Positions 1 through 6,895 of a stretch of 12,906 nt of DNA are shown here, piece by piece. Below the pieces are notes generated by a model that had not been told where the DNA came from, made no database searches, and saw nothing but the letters and a program-made list of their open reading frames with translations. Source of the stretch: Paludibacteraceae bacterium (lineage in GTDB: Bacteria > Bacteroidota > Bacteroidia > Bacteroidales > Paludibacteraceae). The DNA lies in the NCBI GenBank assembly GCA_018055865.1, contig JAGPGR010000023.1, forward strand, positions 1 through 12,906, given 5' to 3'. How positions within the stretch are numbered: the stretch's first letter is position 1; the number at the start of each line of letters is the position of its first letter. Position numbers and translations under genes: made by a program.

Positions 1-1370
1 AGTTTATTGTCTTTCATGAGGCCTGCATCACCAGTGCGGAACCATCCGTCGTCTGTGAATGCTTTTTTGTTGGCTTCGGTATTTTTGTAGTAACCCGGAG
101 TGATTGTTTTGCCTTTCAGCAGAATTTCGTTTTCTTTACCTATTTTTACCTGGACATCGGGCATGATGGAGCCTACAGTGCCTATTTCGTACTGATCCTC
201 GAAACAAGTCACCGTGGCAGTCGATTCCGTAAGTCCGTAACCGTACACGACAGGCACTCCGATGCTTCGGAAGAACAGGGTAATTTCGTCGGACAGGCGG
301 GCGCCTGCTACCGGCAGAGTTTTGGCGTTGTCAAGTCCCAGGGTTATTTTCAGTTTGGAGAAAACGAGTTTTTCGGCCAGTTTGTAATTCAGTTTTAACA
401 ACGCATCGGGAGTTTTTCCTTTTCTCAGGCAATCGATGTTGTGTTTTTTGCCTACGGCAGTAGCCCAGGTCACTATGGCCAGTTTGACGGGTGAGTATCC
501 GCTCAGCACCTCTTTCACTCCGACGTACACTTTTTCCCAGAAGCGTGGTACGGCGCACATAAGCGTAGGGCGCACTTCTTTGAGGGTGGTCTGAATTTCG
601 GTCGGATTGTGATTGATGTAAACTGTAGTTCCGACGTACAGCAGGAAGTAGCACCACATACGCTCAAATACGTGCGTAAGCGGCAGAAATGCCAACGAAA
701 CATCGTTATCTTTCACGTGAGCCAGGCGGATGAGGTGTATACGCACCGCTTCGTTGAACATGATGTGGGTCATGATCACCCCTTTCGGATTGCCCGTAGT
801 GCCCGACGTGTAGAGCAAACACGCCATGTCTTCTTCTTTACTTTCGGCTCTTCTTTTTTCCACTTCGTCGTTCTTTTGCGATTTTATGCCAATAGCCATC
901 AGCTCGTCGAAATACATGGAGTGGGTGGTATCGGCCAGTTTTACATCTTTTTCCAGCACTATGAGTTTTTTCAGATGAGATGAATTCTTCATTGCTTCTA
1001 CAGCTACGTCGTATTGTTTCTGACCATCTACAAAGAGAATCTCAGCACCCGCATCGCGGGTAATGAAATCTACCTGCACCTGTGTGGAAGTAGGGTAGAT
1101 GGGTACCACTACGCTCCGAAGACTGAAAGTGGCGAAGTCTATTATCAGATTTTCTGCTTTATTCTGCGAAAACTGAGCGATGCGGTCCTGGGGTTTTACG
1201 CCCAGTTCGAGCAGGGCTTTTGCCAGGGTATTTACCATCTCGTTCATCTTGTTCCAGCTGATTGCAGTCCACGGATCGGTCTGCTTGTTGCGGTCGTAAA
1301 TGATAGGTCTGTCACCGTATTTATCAGCCTGAAGTTGAACGAGTCTCTGAAAGGGTTTAGTTGTTTGCAT
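1..1370 (-). CDS. Long-chain fatty acid--CoA ligase (AMP-forming), 3' end missing
   Basis: This gene encodes an adenylate-forming acyl-CoA synthetase, which activates free fatty acids to acyl-CoA through an acyl-AMP intermediate at the inner face of the membrane. Read leftwards from an ATG at 1368-1370, the frame stays open to the window edge, giving 456 codons of a family that usually has about 600. The ATP-binding A3 motif YTSGTTGNPKG lies near residues 187-197. The motif GYGLTEST, with GTVG about 20 residues later, is the A5 region. GWFRTGDAG, with the conserved Asp, is read close to the left edge. The missing part is the C-terminal lid domain with its catalytic Lys. It follows rnc in the same direction after 125 bp, with no clear promoter or terminator between them, so read-through from the acpP operon is possible but unproven. 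It resembles the FadD15-type bacterial long-chain ligases. The family is certain; chain-length preference cannot be read from sequence. Confidence 0.93.
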   Translation of the reverse strand, partial: MQTTKPFQRLVQLQADKYGDRPIIYDRNKQTDPWTAISWNKMNEMVNTLAKALLELGVKPQDRIAQFSQNKAENLIIDFATFSLRSVVVPIYPTSTQVQVDFITRDAGAEILFVDGQKQYDVAVEAMKNSSHLKKLIVLEKDVKLADTTHSMYFDELMAIGIKSQKNDEVEKRRAESKEEDMACLLYTSGTTGNPKGVIMTHIMFNEAVRIHLIRLAHVKDNDVSLAFLPLTHVFERMWCYFLLYVGTTVYINHNPTEIQTTLKEVRPTLMCAVPRFWEKVYVGVKEVLSGYSPVKLAIVTWATAVGKKHNIDCLRKGKTPDALLKLNYKLAEKLVFSKLKITLGLDNAKTLPVAGARLSDEITLFFRSIGVPVVYGYGLTESTATVTCFEDQYEIGTVGSIMPDVQVKIGKENEILLKGKTITPGYYKNTEANKKAFTDDGWFRTGDAGLMKDNK

Positions 1371-1495
1371 AGTTGATCGTGTTTTGTATGATTATGAAAC
1401 AGACGGGAGTTAAATAAAGTTTAAAAGAAAAGAGTGAATTGGCTGCTGAATTCAGGCCTTTGTCCCCTTTCTTAGTAATTATTCATTCAGGGCGG

Positions 1496-2263
1496 TCAAG
1501 ACTTGATGCCGAATGCTGCCAAAAAATGTTCGTCGGTACTGATCATTTCCAGTGCCCGAGATGAAGCCTGCTGATGCGATTCTTTTTTGTTGGCTCCGCT
1601 GCCGATACAGATAGGTTTGTTGTTGATAAACACCTGCGAGGTAAATGTGTGGCGGTTGTGATTATCCACCTTTTCATCCACCAGTTCGAAATCAAGTGTC
1701 AGATAGCGCTGCTGACACCATTCCAGCAATTCTGATTTGTAATTCTCGTTATCTTCGGCTATCGATTGCATCAGTTCAGGCGAAATCAGCATTCTTTTTT
1801 TTACAAACTGAGCACATTTTTCGTAACCGGCATCCAGATAAATAGCTCCAATGAAAGCTTCCAGTGTGTTGCCGTAAATATTGGCGTTATCTTTCAGGTT
1901 CAGTTGTTTATCGGTCACTACTAATTTATCCAGTCCTGTTTGCCGGCAGATTTTATTCAGCGAATCGCGTTTTACGATGTTCGAACGGGCATTTGTAAGA
2001 AATCCTTCTTTTTCATTCCCGTAGCGGTGATAGAGAATATCCGAAATGATAGAGTTCAATACCGCATCACCCAGAAATTCGAGTCGTTCGTTGTTTACCA
2101 GTTCGCCATTCTTATTCCTGAACGGAAACGAACGATGACTCACGGCCATTTCATATAGTTCGATGTTATGCGGATAAAACCCCAGAATGCGCTTTAAAGA
2201 CAAAAAAGGCTCCTGCCGTTTTTTCGACAAGAGCCTGAATGTATGTAGAGGATTGAATTTCAT
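1496..2263 (-). CDS. rnc: Ribonuclease III
   Basis: RNase III cleaves double-stranded RNA, including the rRNA precursor and structured mRNAs. The 255-residue product has the nuclease domain at about residues 25-160 and a double-stranded-RNA-binding domain at about 172-243. The signature ERLEFLGDAVL starts at residue 59, giving E59, E62 and D66, which match E38, E41 and D45 of the E. coli enzyme. The second metal-binding helix reads GNTLEAFIGAIYLD, so E135 matches E. coli E117, but N132 stands where E. coli has D114. The N-terminus is roughly 20 residues longer than in E. coli. The start is preceded by AT-rich sequence without a Shine-Dalgarno motif, as usual in Bacteroidota. It lies 110 bp downstream of fabF in the same direction. 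The identification is secure; the Asn substitution may simply be normal for the phylum. Confidence 0.96.
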   Translation of the reverse strand: MKFNPLHTFRLLSKKRQEPFLSLKRILGFYPHNIELYEMAVSHRSFPFRNKNGELVNNERLEFLGDAVLNSIISDILYHRYGNEKEGFLTNARSNIVKRDSLNKICRQTGLDKLVVTDKQLNLKDNANIYGNTLEAFIGAIYLDAGYEKCAQFVKKRMLISPELMQSIAEDNENYKSELLEWCQQRYLTLDFELVDEKVDNHNRHTFTSQVFINNKPICIGSGANKKESHQQASSRALEMISTDEHFLAAFGIKS

Positions 2264-2373
2264 TTATAAACAATAGGCTTTCAAACGTTTGAGATTGACT
2301 CCTGATATGACTTCAACCATTTGATAAAACTAATAAAAGTCTTACCTGGGGGATCTGTCTGCCTTTGGCCTGT

Positions 2374-3636
2374 TTAGTGGGCTATCCTCTTGAACACCAC
2401 ACAGGCATTGTGTCCGCCAAATCCAAACGTATTGGAAAGGACCACATCTACGTTGCGTTCCTGTGCCCGGTTGAAGGTGAAATTCAGGTTGTAGTCTATT
2501 TCCGGGTCTTCATCACCTTCGTGGAAGTTGATGGTGGGCGGCACTACGTTGTTGAGAATTGAATTGATGGCAATAATACCTTCCACAGCTCCGGCAGCGC
2601 CCAACAGGTGACCTGTCATAGATTTTGTAGCACTTATATTTAGCTTATACGCATTCTCACCGAACACTTCTTTGATGGCTTTCGCTTCGCCGATGTCGCC
2701 AACGGGTGTGGAGGTTCCGTGTACATTGATATAATCCACCTCTTCCGGGTCAAGTCCGGCATCTCGCAGAGCACGTTTCATCACCAGTACGGCTCCCAGT
2801 CCTTCGGGGTGAGTGGCTGTGAGATGATAGGCGTCGGCCGACATACCGCCTCCTGCTATTTCACACAAGATGTTGGCGCCACGCGCTATGGCATGTTCAT
2901 ATTCTTCCAGAATGATACATCCGGCACCTTCGGCCATCACAAATCCGTCGCGGCTTTTGCTGAAGGGGCGCGAGGCTCCTGTGGGATCGTCGTTGCGGGT
3001 AGAGATAGCGGTAAGTGCATTGAATCCGGCTATTCCGGCCGGTGTAATGGCTGCTTCGGCGCCTCCGGTAATCATCACCTGTGCCTGCCCCATACGGATG
3101 TGGTTGAATGCGGCTATCAATCCATGATTGGACGATGCGCAGGCCGATGTAGTGGCGTAGTTGGGGCCGCGAAATCCATACTGTATGGAAATCTGACCAG
3201 CTGCAATGTCCGAAATCATTTTAGGGATAAAAAACGGATTGAACCGCGGACCTTGTTCAAAGTTGGTGTAATAATTGGCTACTTCCTGCTCGAAAGTGGC
3301 TATACCGCCTATTCCGGAAGCGAAAATAACACCCACTTCATCTTTATTTACCGTTTCAAGGTCAAGGCCGCTGTGCTCCAGGGCTTCTTTGGCAGCTACA
3401 AGTGCATACTGCGTGTACAGATCCATCTTGCGTGCTTCCTTGCGGTCGAAATATTGTAGAGGATCAAAACCTTTCACCTCGCAGGCAAATTTGGTTTTGA
3501 AAGGAGATGTGTCAAAATGGGTAATAGGGGCAGCACCGCTAACGCCTTTTAGAACGTTCTGCCACGTTTCCGTGGCAGTAAGTCCTAAAGGAGTAACAGC
3601 ACCAAGTCCGGTTACCACTACTCTTTTTAATTCCAT
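2374..3636 (-). CDS. fabF: Beta-ketoacyl-ACP synthase II (FabF)
   Basis: FabF condenses malonyl-ACP with acyl-ACP in each elongation round of type II fatty acid synthesis in the cytosol. The 420-residue product has the normal family length and a full thiolase-fold active site. The nucleophile is C166 in TTSACASSNH. The two histidines are H306 in NVHGTSTP and H343 in the TKSMTGHLLGAAGA block, which also carries the conserved K338. The C-terminal gating loop is NTFGFGGHN, residues 402-410. The C-H-H triad separates it from FabH, which has C-H-N. The gene begins 17 bp after the acpP stop codon, so the enzyme and its carrier protein are almost certainly co-transcribed from the promoter upstream of acpP. 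An ORF of 246 codons lies antisense to it on the plus strand and is a coding shadow. Confidence 0.97.
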   Translation of the reverse strand: MELKRVVVTGLGAVTPLGLTATETWQNVLKGVSGAAPITHFDTSPFKTKFACEVKGFDPLQYFDRKEARKMDLYTQYALVAAKEALEHSGLDLETVNKDEVGVIFASGIGGIATFEQEVANYYTNFEQGPRFNPFFIPKMISDIAAGQISIQYGFRGPNYATTSACASSNHGLIAAFNHIRMGQAQVMITGGAEAAITPAGIAGFNALTAISTRNDDPTGASRPFSKSRDGFVMAEGAGCIILEEYEHAIARGANILCEIAGGGMSADAYHLTATHPEGLGAVLVMKRALRDAGLDPEEVDYINVHGTSTPVGDIGEAKAIKEVFGENAYKLNISATKSMTGHLLGAAGAVEGIIAINSILNNVVPPTINFHEGDEDPEIDYNLNFTFNRAQERNVDVVLSNTFGFGGHNACVVFKRIAH

Positions 3637-3653
3637 AAGAAGAAATTGGAAAT

Positions 3654-3890
3654 TTATTTTTGCAAAGCTTCAACGTGAGCGATAGCATCACCTACGGTTG
3701 AGATTTTTTGTGCTTCTTCATCAGGAATAGATACTCCGAATTCTTTTTCGAATTCCATGATAAGTTCTACTGTGTCCAGAGAATCAGCACCCAGGTCGTT
3801 TGTGAAACTGGCAGTTTCTACTACATCTGCTTCGTCAACACCTAATTTATCTACGATAATAGCTTTTACTTTTTCTGCAACTTCTGACAT
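3654..3890 (-). CDS. acpP: Acyl carrier protein
   Basis: AcpP carries growing acyl chains on a 4'-phosphopantetheine arm and hands them to FabF and the other enzymes of fatty acid synthesis. The product is 78 residues, acidic, with the modification motif [10 protein letters not shown]; Ser37 is the attachment site. Helix 2 ([16 protein letters not shown]) and the C-terminal DAIAHVEAL are typical. An in-frame ATG 18 codons further upstream, at 3942-3944, would add a basic stretch foreign to the family. That ATG also overlaps the -7 promoter element at 3942-3949, so it should not be transcribed. The start at 3890 gives the usual length and has the A-rich leader AAAGAAAAATT before it. It is the first gene of an acpP-fabF transcription unit and is divergent from purN. 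Confidence 0.97.
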   Translation of the reverse strand: MSEVAEKVKAIIVDKLGVDEADVVETASFTNDLGADSLDTVELIMEFEKEFGVSIPDEEAQKISTVGDAIAHVEALQK

Positions 3891-3941
3891 AATTTTTCTT
3901 TTTAAGTGAGTAAATAAAATTTGTTTTATAAATTTGCGCTG

Positions 3942-3971
3942 CAAAGGTAATTAATTTTTCATTAATTCAAA
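3942..3971 (-). promoter_or_regulatory. Promoter of the acpP-fabF operon
   Basis: On the minus strand, TTTG (3971-3968) is followed after 18 bp by TACCTTTG (3949-3942). This matches the Bacteroidota primary promoter pattern of TTTG, a spacer of about 19 bp and TAnnTTTG at -7. Transcription would begin around 3930-3938, giving a leader of roughly 40-50 nt before the acpP ATG at 3890. This placement also rules out the longer acpP start. Confidence 0.78.
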
Positions 3972-3984
3972 TCACAAATCTATA

Positions 3985-4012
3985 AAAAATGTGCAATAAT
4001 TTGCACATTTTT
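3985..4012. promoter_or_regulatory. Perfect palindrome between acpP and purN, operator candidate
   Basis: The arms AAAAATGTGCAA (3985-3996) and TTGCACATTTTT (4001-4012) are exact reverse complements around a 4-nt spacer, TAAT. Both neighbouring genes start here and none ends, so a terminator role is unlikely despite the A/T tails. The site lies just upstream of the acpP -33 element and directly before the candidate purN -7 element at 4015-4022. A regulator-binding site acting on purN, or on both genes, is the most economical reading, but the regulator is unknown. Confidence 0.5.
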
Positions 4013-4014
4013 AC

Positions 4015-4022
4015 TAATTTTG
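4015..4022 (+). promoter_or_regulatory. Candidate -7 element of the purN promoter
   Basis: TAATTTTG matches the TAnnTTTG consensus exactly and lies 20 bp before the purN ATG, which would leave a very short leader. I see no good TTTG at the expected distance upstream; that region is occupied by the palindrome at 3985-4012. In such AT-rich DNA a chance match is possible. Confidence 0.4.
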
Positions 4023-4042
4023 AGCAATAAACATACTGCAAT

Positions 4043-4609
4043 ATGCCTAAAAACATCGCTATTTTTGCTTCCGGTTCGGGTAGTAATGCCGAAAATATTA
4101 TCCGGTATTTTCAGAATAAAGGAGTATTTAATTTCCCGGTTATCATTTCCAACCGCTCTGATGCTTACATTCATCAGCGTGCTGAGAGTTTGAATATCAA
4201 ATCAATAACCTGCAGTAGAAAGGATTTTGAAACAGGAGATTCTGTCCTTGAACTGCTTCGTGGATATCAGGTGGATATTATCGTACTGGCCGGTTTTCTG
4301 CTCAAAGTTCCCGAATTGCTTGTTGATGCTTTTCCGAACCGGATCATCAACATTCACCCGGCTTTGCTGCCCAAATACGGTGGAAAGGGGATGTATGGCG
4401 ATCATGTGCATCGGGCAGTTCGTGCTTCGGGCGATACCGAAAGCGGCATCACCATTCACTTTGTGAATAATAAATACGACGAAGGCAACATTATTTTTCA
4501 GGCAAAATGCCCGGTTAGTCCCACCGACAGCGTGGAGGAAATAGCCCGAAAAGTGCACGAGCTGGAGTACGAGTATTTCCCGAAAGTGATTGAGACTATT
4601 CTTGGATAA
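4043..4609 (+). CDS. purN: Phosphoribosylglycinamide formyltransferase
   Basis: PurN transfers a formyl group from 10-formyltetrahydrofolate to glycinamide ribonucleotide, the third step of purine synthesis. The 188-residue product starts with a Rossmann-like strand and the phosphate-binding loop FASGSGSNAENII (residues 8-20). The catalytic residues are visible as N103 and H105 in INIHPALLPKYGG and D146 in YDEGNI. The length is slightly below the roughly 210 of E. coli PurN, with the shortfall at the C-terminus; this is common in the family. It is transcribed divergently from acpP across 152 bp. No terminator is visible after the stop codon, where a heptamer repeat array begins within 8 bp. 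Confidence 0.96.
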   Translation: MPKNIAIFASGSGSNAENIIRYFQNKGVFNFPVIISNRSDAYIHQRAESLNIKSITCSRKDFETGDSVLELLRGYQVDIIVLAGFLLKVPELLVDAFPNRIINIHPALLPKYGGKGMYGDHVHRAVRASGDTESGITIHFVNNKYDEGNIIFQAKCPVSPTDSVEEIARKVHELEYEYFPKVIETILG

Positions 4610-4616
4610 ATGCGAA

Positions 4617-4679
4617 TTCTGAGTTCTGAGTTCTGAGTTTCGGGTTTCAAGTTCTGATTTCTGATTTCTGATTTCTAAT
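4617..4679 (+). repeat. Heptanucleotide tandem repeat, nine units
   Basis: Nine 7-bp units run without a break. Three are TTCTGAG, followed by the diverged TTTCGGG and TTTCAAG, then three TTCTGAT and one TTCTAAT. The array starts 8 bp after the purN stop and ends 9 bp before the TACCTTTG element upstream of ychF, so its last units occupy the place where a -33 element would be. It encodes nothing obvious. Runs of near-identical heptamers suggest slipped-strand expansion. Confidence 0.9.
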
Positions 4680-4696
4680 TTAAAATCGTACCTTTG
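4666..4696 (+). promoter_or_regulatory. Promoter candidate upstream of ychF
   Basis: TACCTTTG (4689-4696) is an exact TAnnTTTG -7 element, identical to that of acpP. The -33 position, 18 bp upstream, falls on TTCTG (4666-4670) inside the last intact heptamer, only a partial match to TTTG. Transcription from here would leave a leader of roughly 80 nt before the ychF ATG at 4787. Confidence 0.55.
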
Positions 4697-4786
4697 TACA
4701 CTTAAAAAATGAACAAATTGCTTTCTTGTTGTCAGAAATCTGATGTCTGAAGTTTTCCAATTAAGCGATCTTAAAATCTACAATAA

Positions 4787-5890
4787 ATGTCTTTACAATG
4801 CGGTATAGTGGGTCTTCCCAACGTTGGCAAATCCACACTTTTTAATTGTCTTTCCAACGCTAAAGCACAAGCGGCTAATTTTCCTTTCTGCACTATTGAA
4901 CCCAACGTGGGAGTGATAACCGTTCCCGACGAACGATTGAATAAACTGGCCGAACTGGTTCATCCTCAAAAAATTGTACCTACAACGGTGGAAATCGTGG
5001 ATATTGCAGGTCTGGTAAAAGGTGCCAGCAAGGGCGAAGGTCTGGGAAATAAATTTCTGGCCAATATCCGTGAAACTGATGCAATTCTGCACGTGCTCCG
5101 CTGCTTCGACGACGACAATGTGACGCATGTGGACGGATCGGTTGATCCGGTTCGCGACAAAGAAATTATCGATGCTGAGCTGCAGATCAAAGACCTCGAA
5201 ACCATCGAAGCTCGCATCAACAAAGTGGAAAAACAGGCCAAAACCGGAGGCGATAAGGAAGCCCTGCGGTCGTTTCATATTTATTCCCGTTTTCGCGAAG
5301 CGTTGCAGCAGGGACTTTCGGCACGTACAGTTACGTTTGATAACAAAGACGATGAGAAAATAGCCCGCGAACTTTACCTGCTCACTTACAAACCCGTGAT
5401 GTATGTGTGCAATGTGGATGAAGCCAGTGCCGTTTCAGGGAATAAATACGTGGAAGCCCTGCGTGAGGCCGTAAAAGAGGAGAATGCCGAAATACTGATT
5501 GTGGCTGCCAAAATAGAATCGGAAATTGCCGAGTTTGATACCTACGAGGAGCGTCAGATGTTTCTGGAAGAAATCGGATTGCAGGAATCAGGCGTTGCCC
5601 GACTGATAAAAGCGGCGTATCATTTGCTCGATTTGCAGACATTCCTTACTGCAGGGCCCCAGGAAGTGCGTGCCTGGACTTTCCATCGTGGCTGGAAAGC
5701 ACCACAGTGTGCGGGTGTCATCCACACCGATTTCGAAAAAGGATTTATCCGTGCCGAAGTGATCAAGTACAACGATTATATTACCCTGAAGTCGGAAGCT
5801 GCCTGCAAAGAAGCCGGAAAAATGAATGTGGAGGGAAAAGAATATGTGGTTCAGGACGGTGATATTATGCATTTCAGGTTTAATGTGTAG
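4787..5890 (+). CDS. ychF: Redox-regulated ATPase YchF (Obg-like, OLA1 family)
   Basis: YchF is a conserved P-loop NTPase of the Obg family that prefers ATP over GTP and associates with ribosomes. In other bacteria it has been linked to translation and oxidative stress responses. The 367-residue product has the usual length. The G1 loop is GLPNVGKS (9-16) and the G3 motif is DIAGLVKGASKGEGLG (72-87). The altered G4 motif NVDE (209-212), in place of NKxD, is the family's hallmark and explains the ATP preference. A coiled-coil segment at about 130-180 is followed by the C-terminal TGS domain (about 282-366). It probably has its own promoter at 4666-4696 and a leader of about 80 nt that contains a 13-codon ORF. 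No terminator is evident between it and the next gene, 115 bp downstream. Confidence 0.97.
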   Translation: MSLQCGIVGLPNVGKSTLFNCLSNAKAQAANFPFCTIEPNVGVITVPDERLNKLAELVHPQKIVPTTVEIVDIAGLVKGASKGEGLGNKFLANIRETDAILHVLRCFDDDNVTHVDGSVDPVRDKEIIDAELQIKDLETIEARINKVEKQAKTGGDKEALRSFHIYSRFREALQQGLSARTVTFDNKDDEKIARELYLLTYKPVMYVCNVDEASAVSGNKYVEALREAVKEENAEILIVAAKIESEIAEFDTYEERQMFLEEIGLQESGVARLIKAAYHLLDLQTFLTAGPQEVRAWTFHRGWKAPQCAGVIHTDFEKGFIRAEVIKYNDYITLKSEAACKEAGKMNVEGKEYVVQDGDIMHFRFNV

Positions 5891-5891
5891 A

Positions 5892-5932
5892 TACGAATTA
5901 CACGAATTAATACGAATCTGAGGAATGCGAAT
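5892..5932 (+). repeat. Short degenerate CGAAT repeats after ychF
   Basis: The core CGAAT occurs at 5894, 5903, 5913 and 5928. The first three copies lie in near-identical contexts, TACGAATTA, CACGAATTA and TACGAATCT. The run starts two bases after the ychF stop codon. It has no hairpin and no coding potential. Confidence 0.55.
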
Positions 5933-6005
5933 AATCAAATTGACATAAAATCCGAACGTGTTGCCGGATTGTCGACAACTTTTATTTTGACAAAAAATTA
6001 TTGAA

Positions 6006-6485
6006 ATGCTGACCATCAGACCTATCCAATCATCTGACAACGAAATCCTGGCGAAAATAATCCGTCAGTGTTTTCGTGATTTCGGGGCTCCCACTGCCGG
6101 AACGGTCTTCGAGGATCCTACAACGGATGATTTGTATGCCCTTTTCCGGGAAGAAAAATCGGTGCTTTGGGTGGCAGAATGGGGTGGAGAAGTGGTTGGT
6201 TGCTGTGGAATATATCCATCCGATAATTTGCCGGAAGACTATGTGGAACTGGTGAAACTCTATCTTTCAGCCGATGCCCGCGGCAAAGGAATCGGGAAAG
6301 CATTGATGCAAAAATCAATTGAATCAGCAGGGGAACTCGGTTATACAAATATTTACATCGAAAGCCTGCCCGAGTTTGATACAGCCGTTTCGCTTTATGA
6401 AAAATCGGGATTTATCCGGCTGAATAATCCCATCGGAAATTCGAGCCATCCGGGATGTAACGTGTGGATGGTAAAGAAACTGTAA
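6006..6485 (+). CDS. GNAT family N-acetyltransferase
   Basis: The product belongs to the GCN5-related acetyltransferases, which move an acetyl group from acetyl-CoA to an amine. The 159 residues form one GNAT domain. The strand WVAEWGGEVVGCCGIY (about 55-70) leads into motif A, VKLYLSADARGKGIGKAL (83-100), where RGKGIG binds the CoA pyrophosphate. SLYEKSGF (129-136) is motif B, with the Tyr that often serves as general acid. The substrate cannot be deduced; small metabolites, amino acids and protein N-termini are all possible. It follows ychF by 115 bp on the same strand. A 10-bp perfect palindrome TTGTCGACAA (5969-5978) lies 27 bp before the start. A terminator-like hairpin at 6848-6876 could stop its transcript after about 360 nt of 3' sequence. 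Confidence 0.88.
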   Translation: MLTIRPIQSSDNEILAKIIRQCFRDFGAPTAGTVFEDPTTDDLYALFREEKSVLWVAEWGGEVVGCCGIYPSDNLPEDYVELVKLYLSADARGKGIGKALMQKSIESAGELGYTNIYIESLPEFDTAVSLYEKSGFIRLNNPIGNSSHPGCNVWMVKKL

Positions 6486-6585
6486 AAAAAAGGTTTACCG
6501 GATTTCGTGTAAAAGTGTGATGATAATAACATTATTTGTTAGAATTCAAAATGCCGGGTAAAAGAAAATGCTTCCCTTAATAAGT

Positions 6586-6777
6586 TCAAAATAAGGTAAT
6601 AAGGTAAAATCTATCGGTCTCAAATCTTTTGTACTAAGGTTTCAAATCTCCGAAAAAATGATTAAACATATTGCTGTCTTTTTTATCATTTTAAATTTTA
6701 GTTGACTTGGTTTTATCTTTAAAACCTTAGTAGAACATTTATTATCAGGGATTTCCAACCTTATTACCTTATTTTGA
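6586..6777. repeat. Nested inverted repeat, 192 bp, MITE-like or structured RNA
   Basis: The outer arms are 20-bp exact reverse complements at 6586-6605 and 6758-6777; the left arm contains the doubled octamer ATAAGGTA. An inner pair, TACTAAGGTTT (6632-6642) and its reverse complement (6722-6732), is also exact. Its distance to the outer arms is nearly equal on both sides, 26 and 25 bp. A third, off-centre pair is AAAATGAT (6655-6662) with ATCATTTT (6685-6692). TCAAATCT is also directly repeated at 6620 and 6642. No convincing target-site duplication flanks it. It could be a non-autonomous miniature element or a transcribed long hairpin. Confidence 0.75.
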
Positions 6778-6847
6778 TTGTCTCAATGATATTAGTTTAC
6801 CAACAATTATTCTCATACGAAAACCAGACAAGACATAATAGAAAAAT

Positions 6848-6876
6848 AAAAAGCCGGAATTTATTTCCGGCTTTTT
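6848..6876. terminator. Bidirectional rho-independent terminator
   Basis: AAAAAGCCGGAA (6848-6859) and TTCCGGCTTTTT (6865-6876) pair perfectly around a 5-nt loop. The stem has a GC-rich core and gives a T-run in either direction. It lies 20 bp beyond the stop codon of the minus-strand peptidase gene, its most likely client, and could also stop plus-strand transcripts from the GNAT gene. Confidence 0.88.
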
Positions 6877-6895
6877 CACTCTTCCATCATCGGGG

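Larger units (their letters stand above)
6486..6895. other. 410-bp intergenic region with nested inverted repeats and a terminator
   Basis: This AT-rich gap separates the GNAT gene from the convergent peptidase gene. It holds the large inverted repeat at 6586-6777 and the terminator-like hairpin at 6848-6876. The remaining parts (6486-6585 and 6778-6847) show no ORF of note, no promoter consensus and no recognisable RNA. The region is unusually long for a space between converging genes. Confidence 0.7.

Noticed and set aside
609..1376. Plus-strand ORFs of 120-124 codons opposite the acyl-CoA synthetase gene
   Set aside because: They are shadows of the minus-strand gene, which continues unbroken with motifs A3 and A5.
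2281..2292. Perfect palindrome TCAAACGTTTGA upstream of rnc
   Set aside because: It is only 12 bp with no promoter consensus beside it, so chance in AT-rich DNA is a sufficient explanation.
2719..3459. Open frame of 246 codons on the plus strand, opposite fabF
   Set aside because: It is fully antisense to a gene with a complete FabF active site. Its product has no recognisable domain and is typical of a codon-bias shadow.
3891..3944. 18-codon N-terminal extension of acpP
   Set aside because: It would add a basic stretch absent from acyl carrier proteins, and its ATG overlaps the promoter's -7 element.
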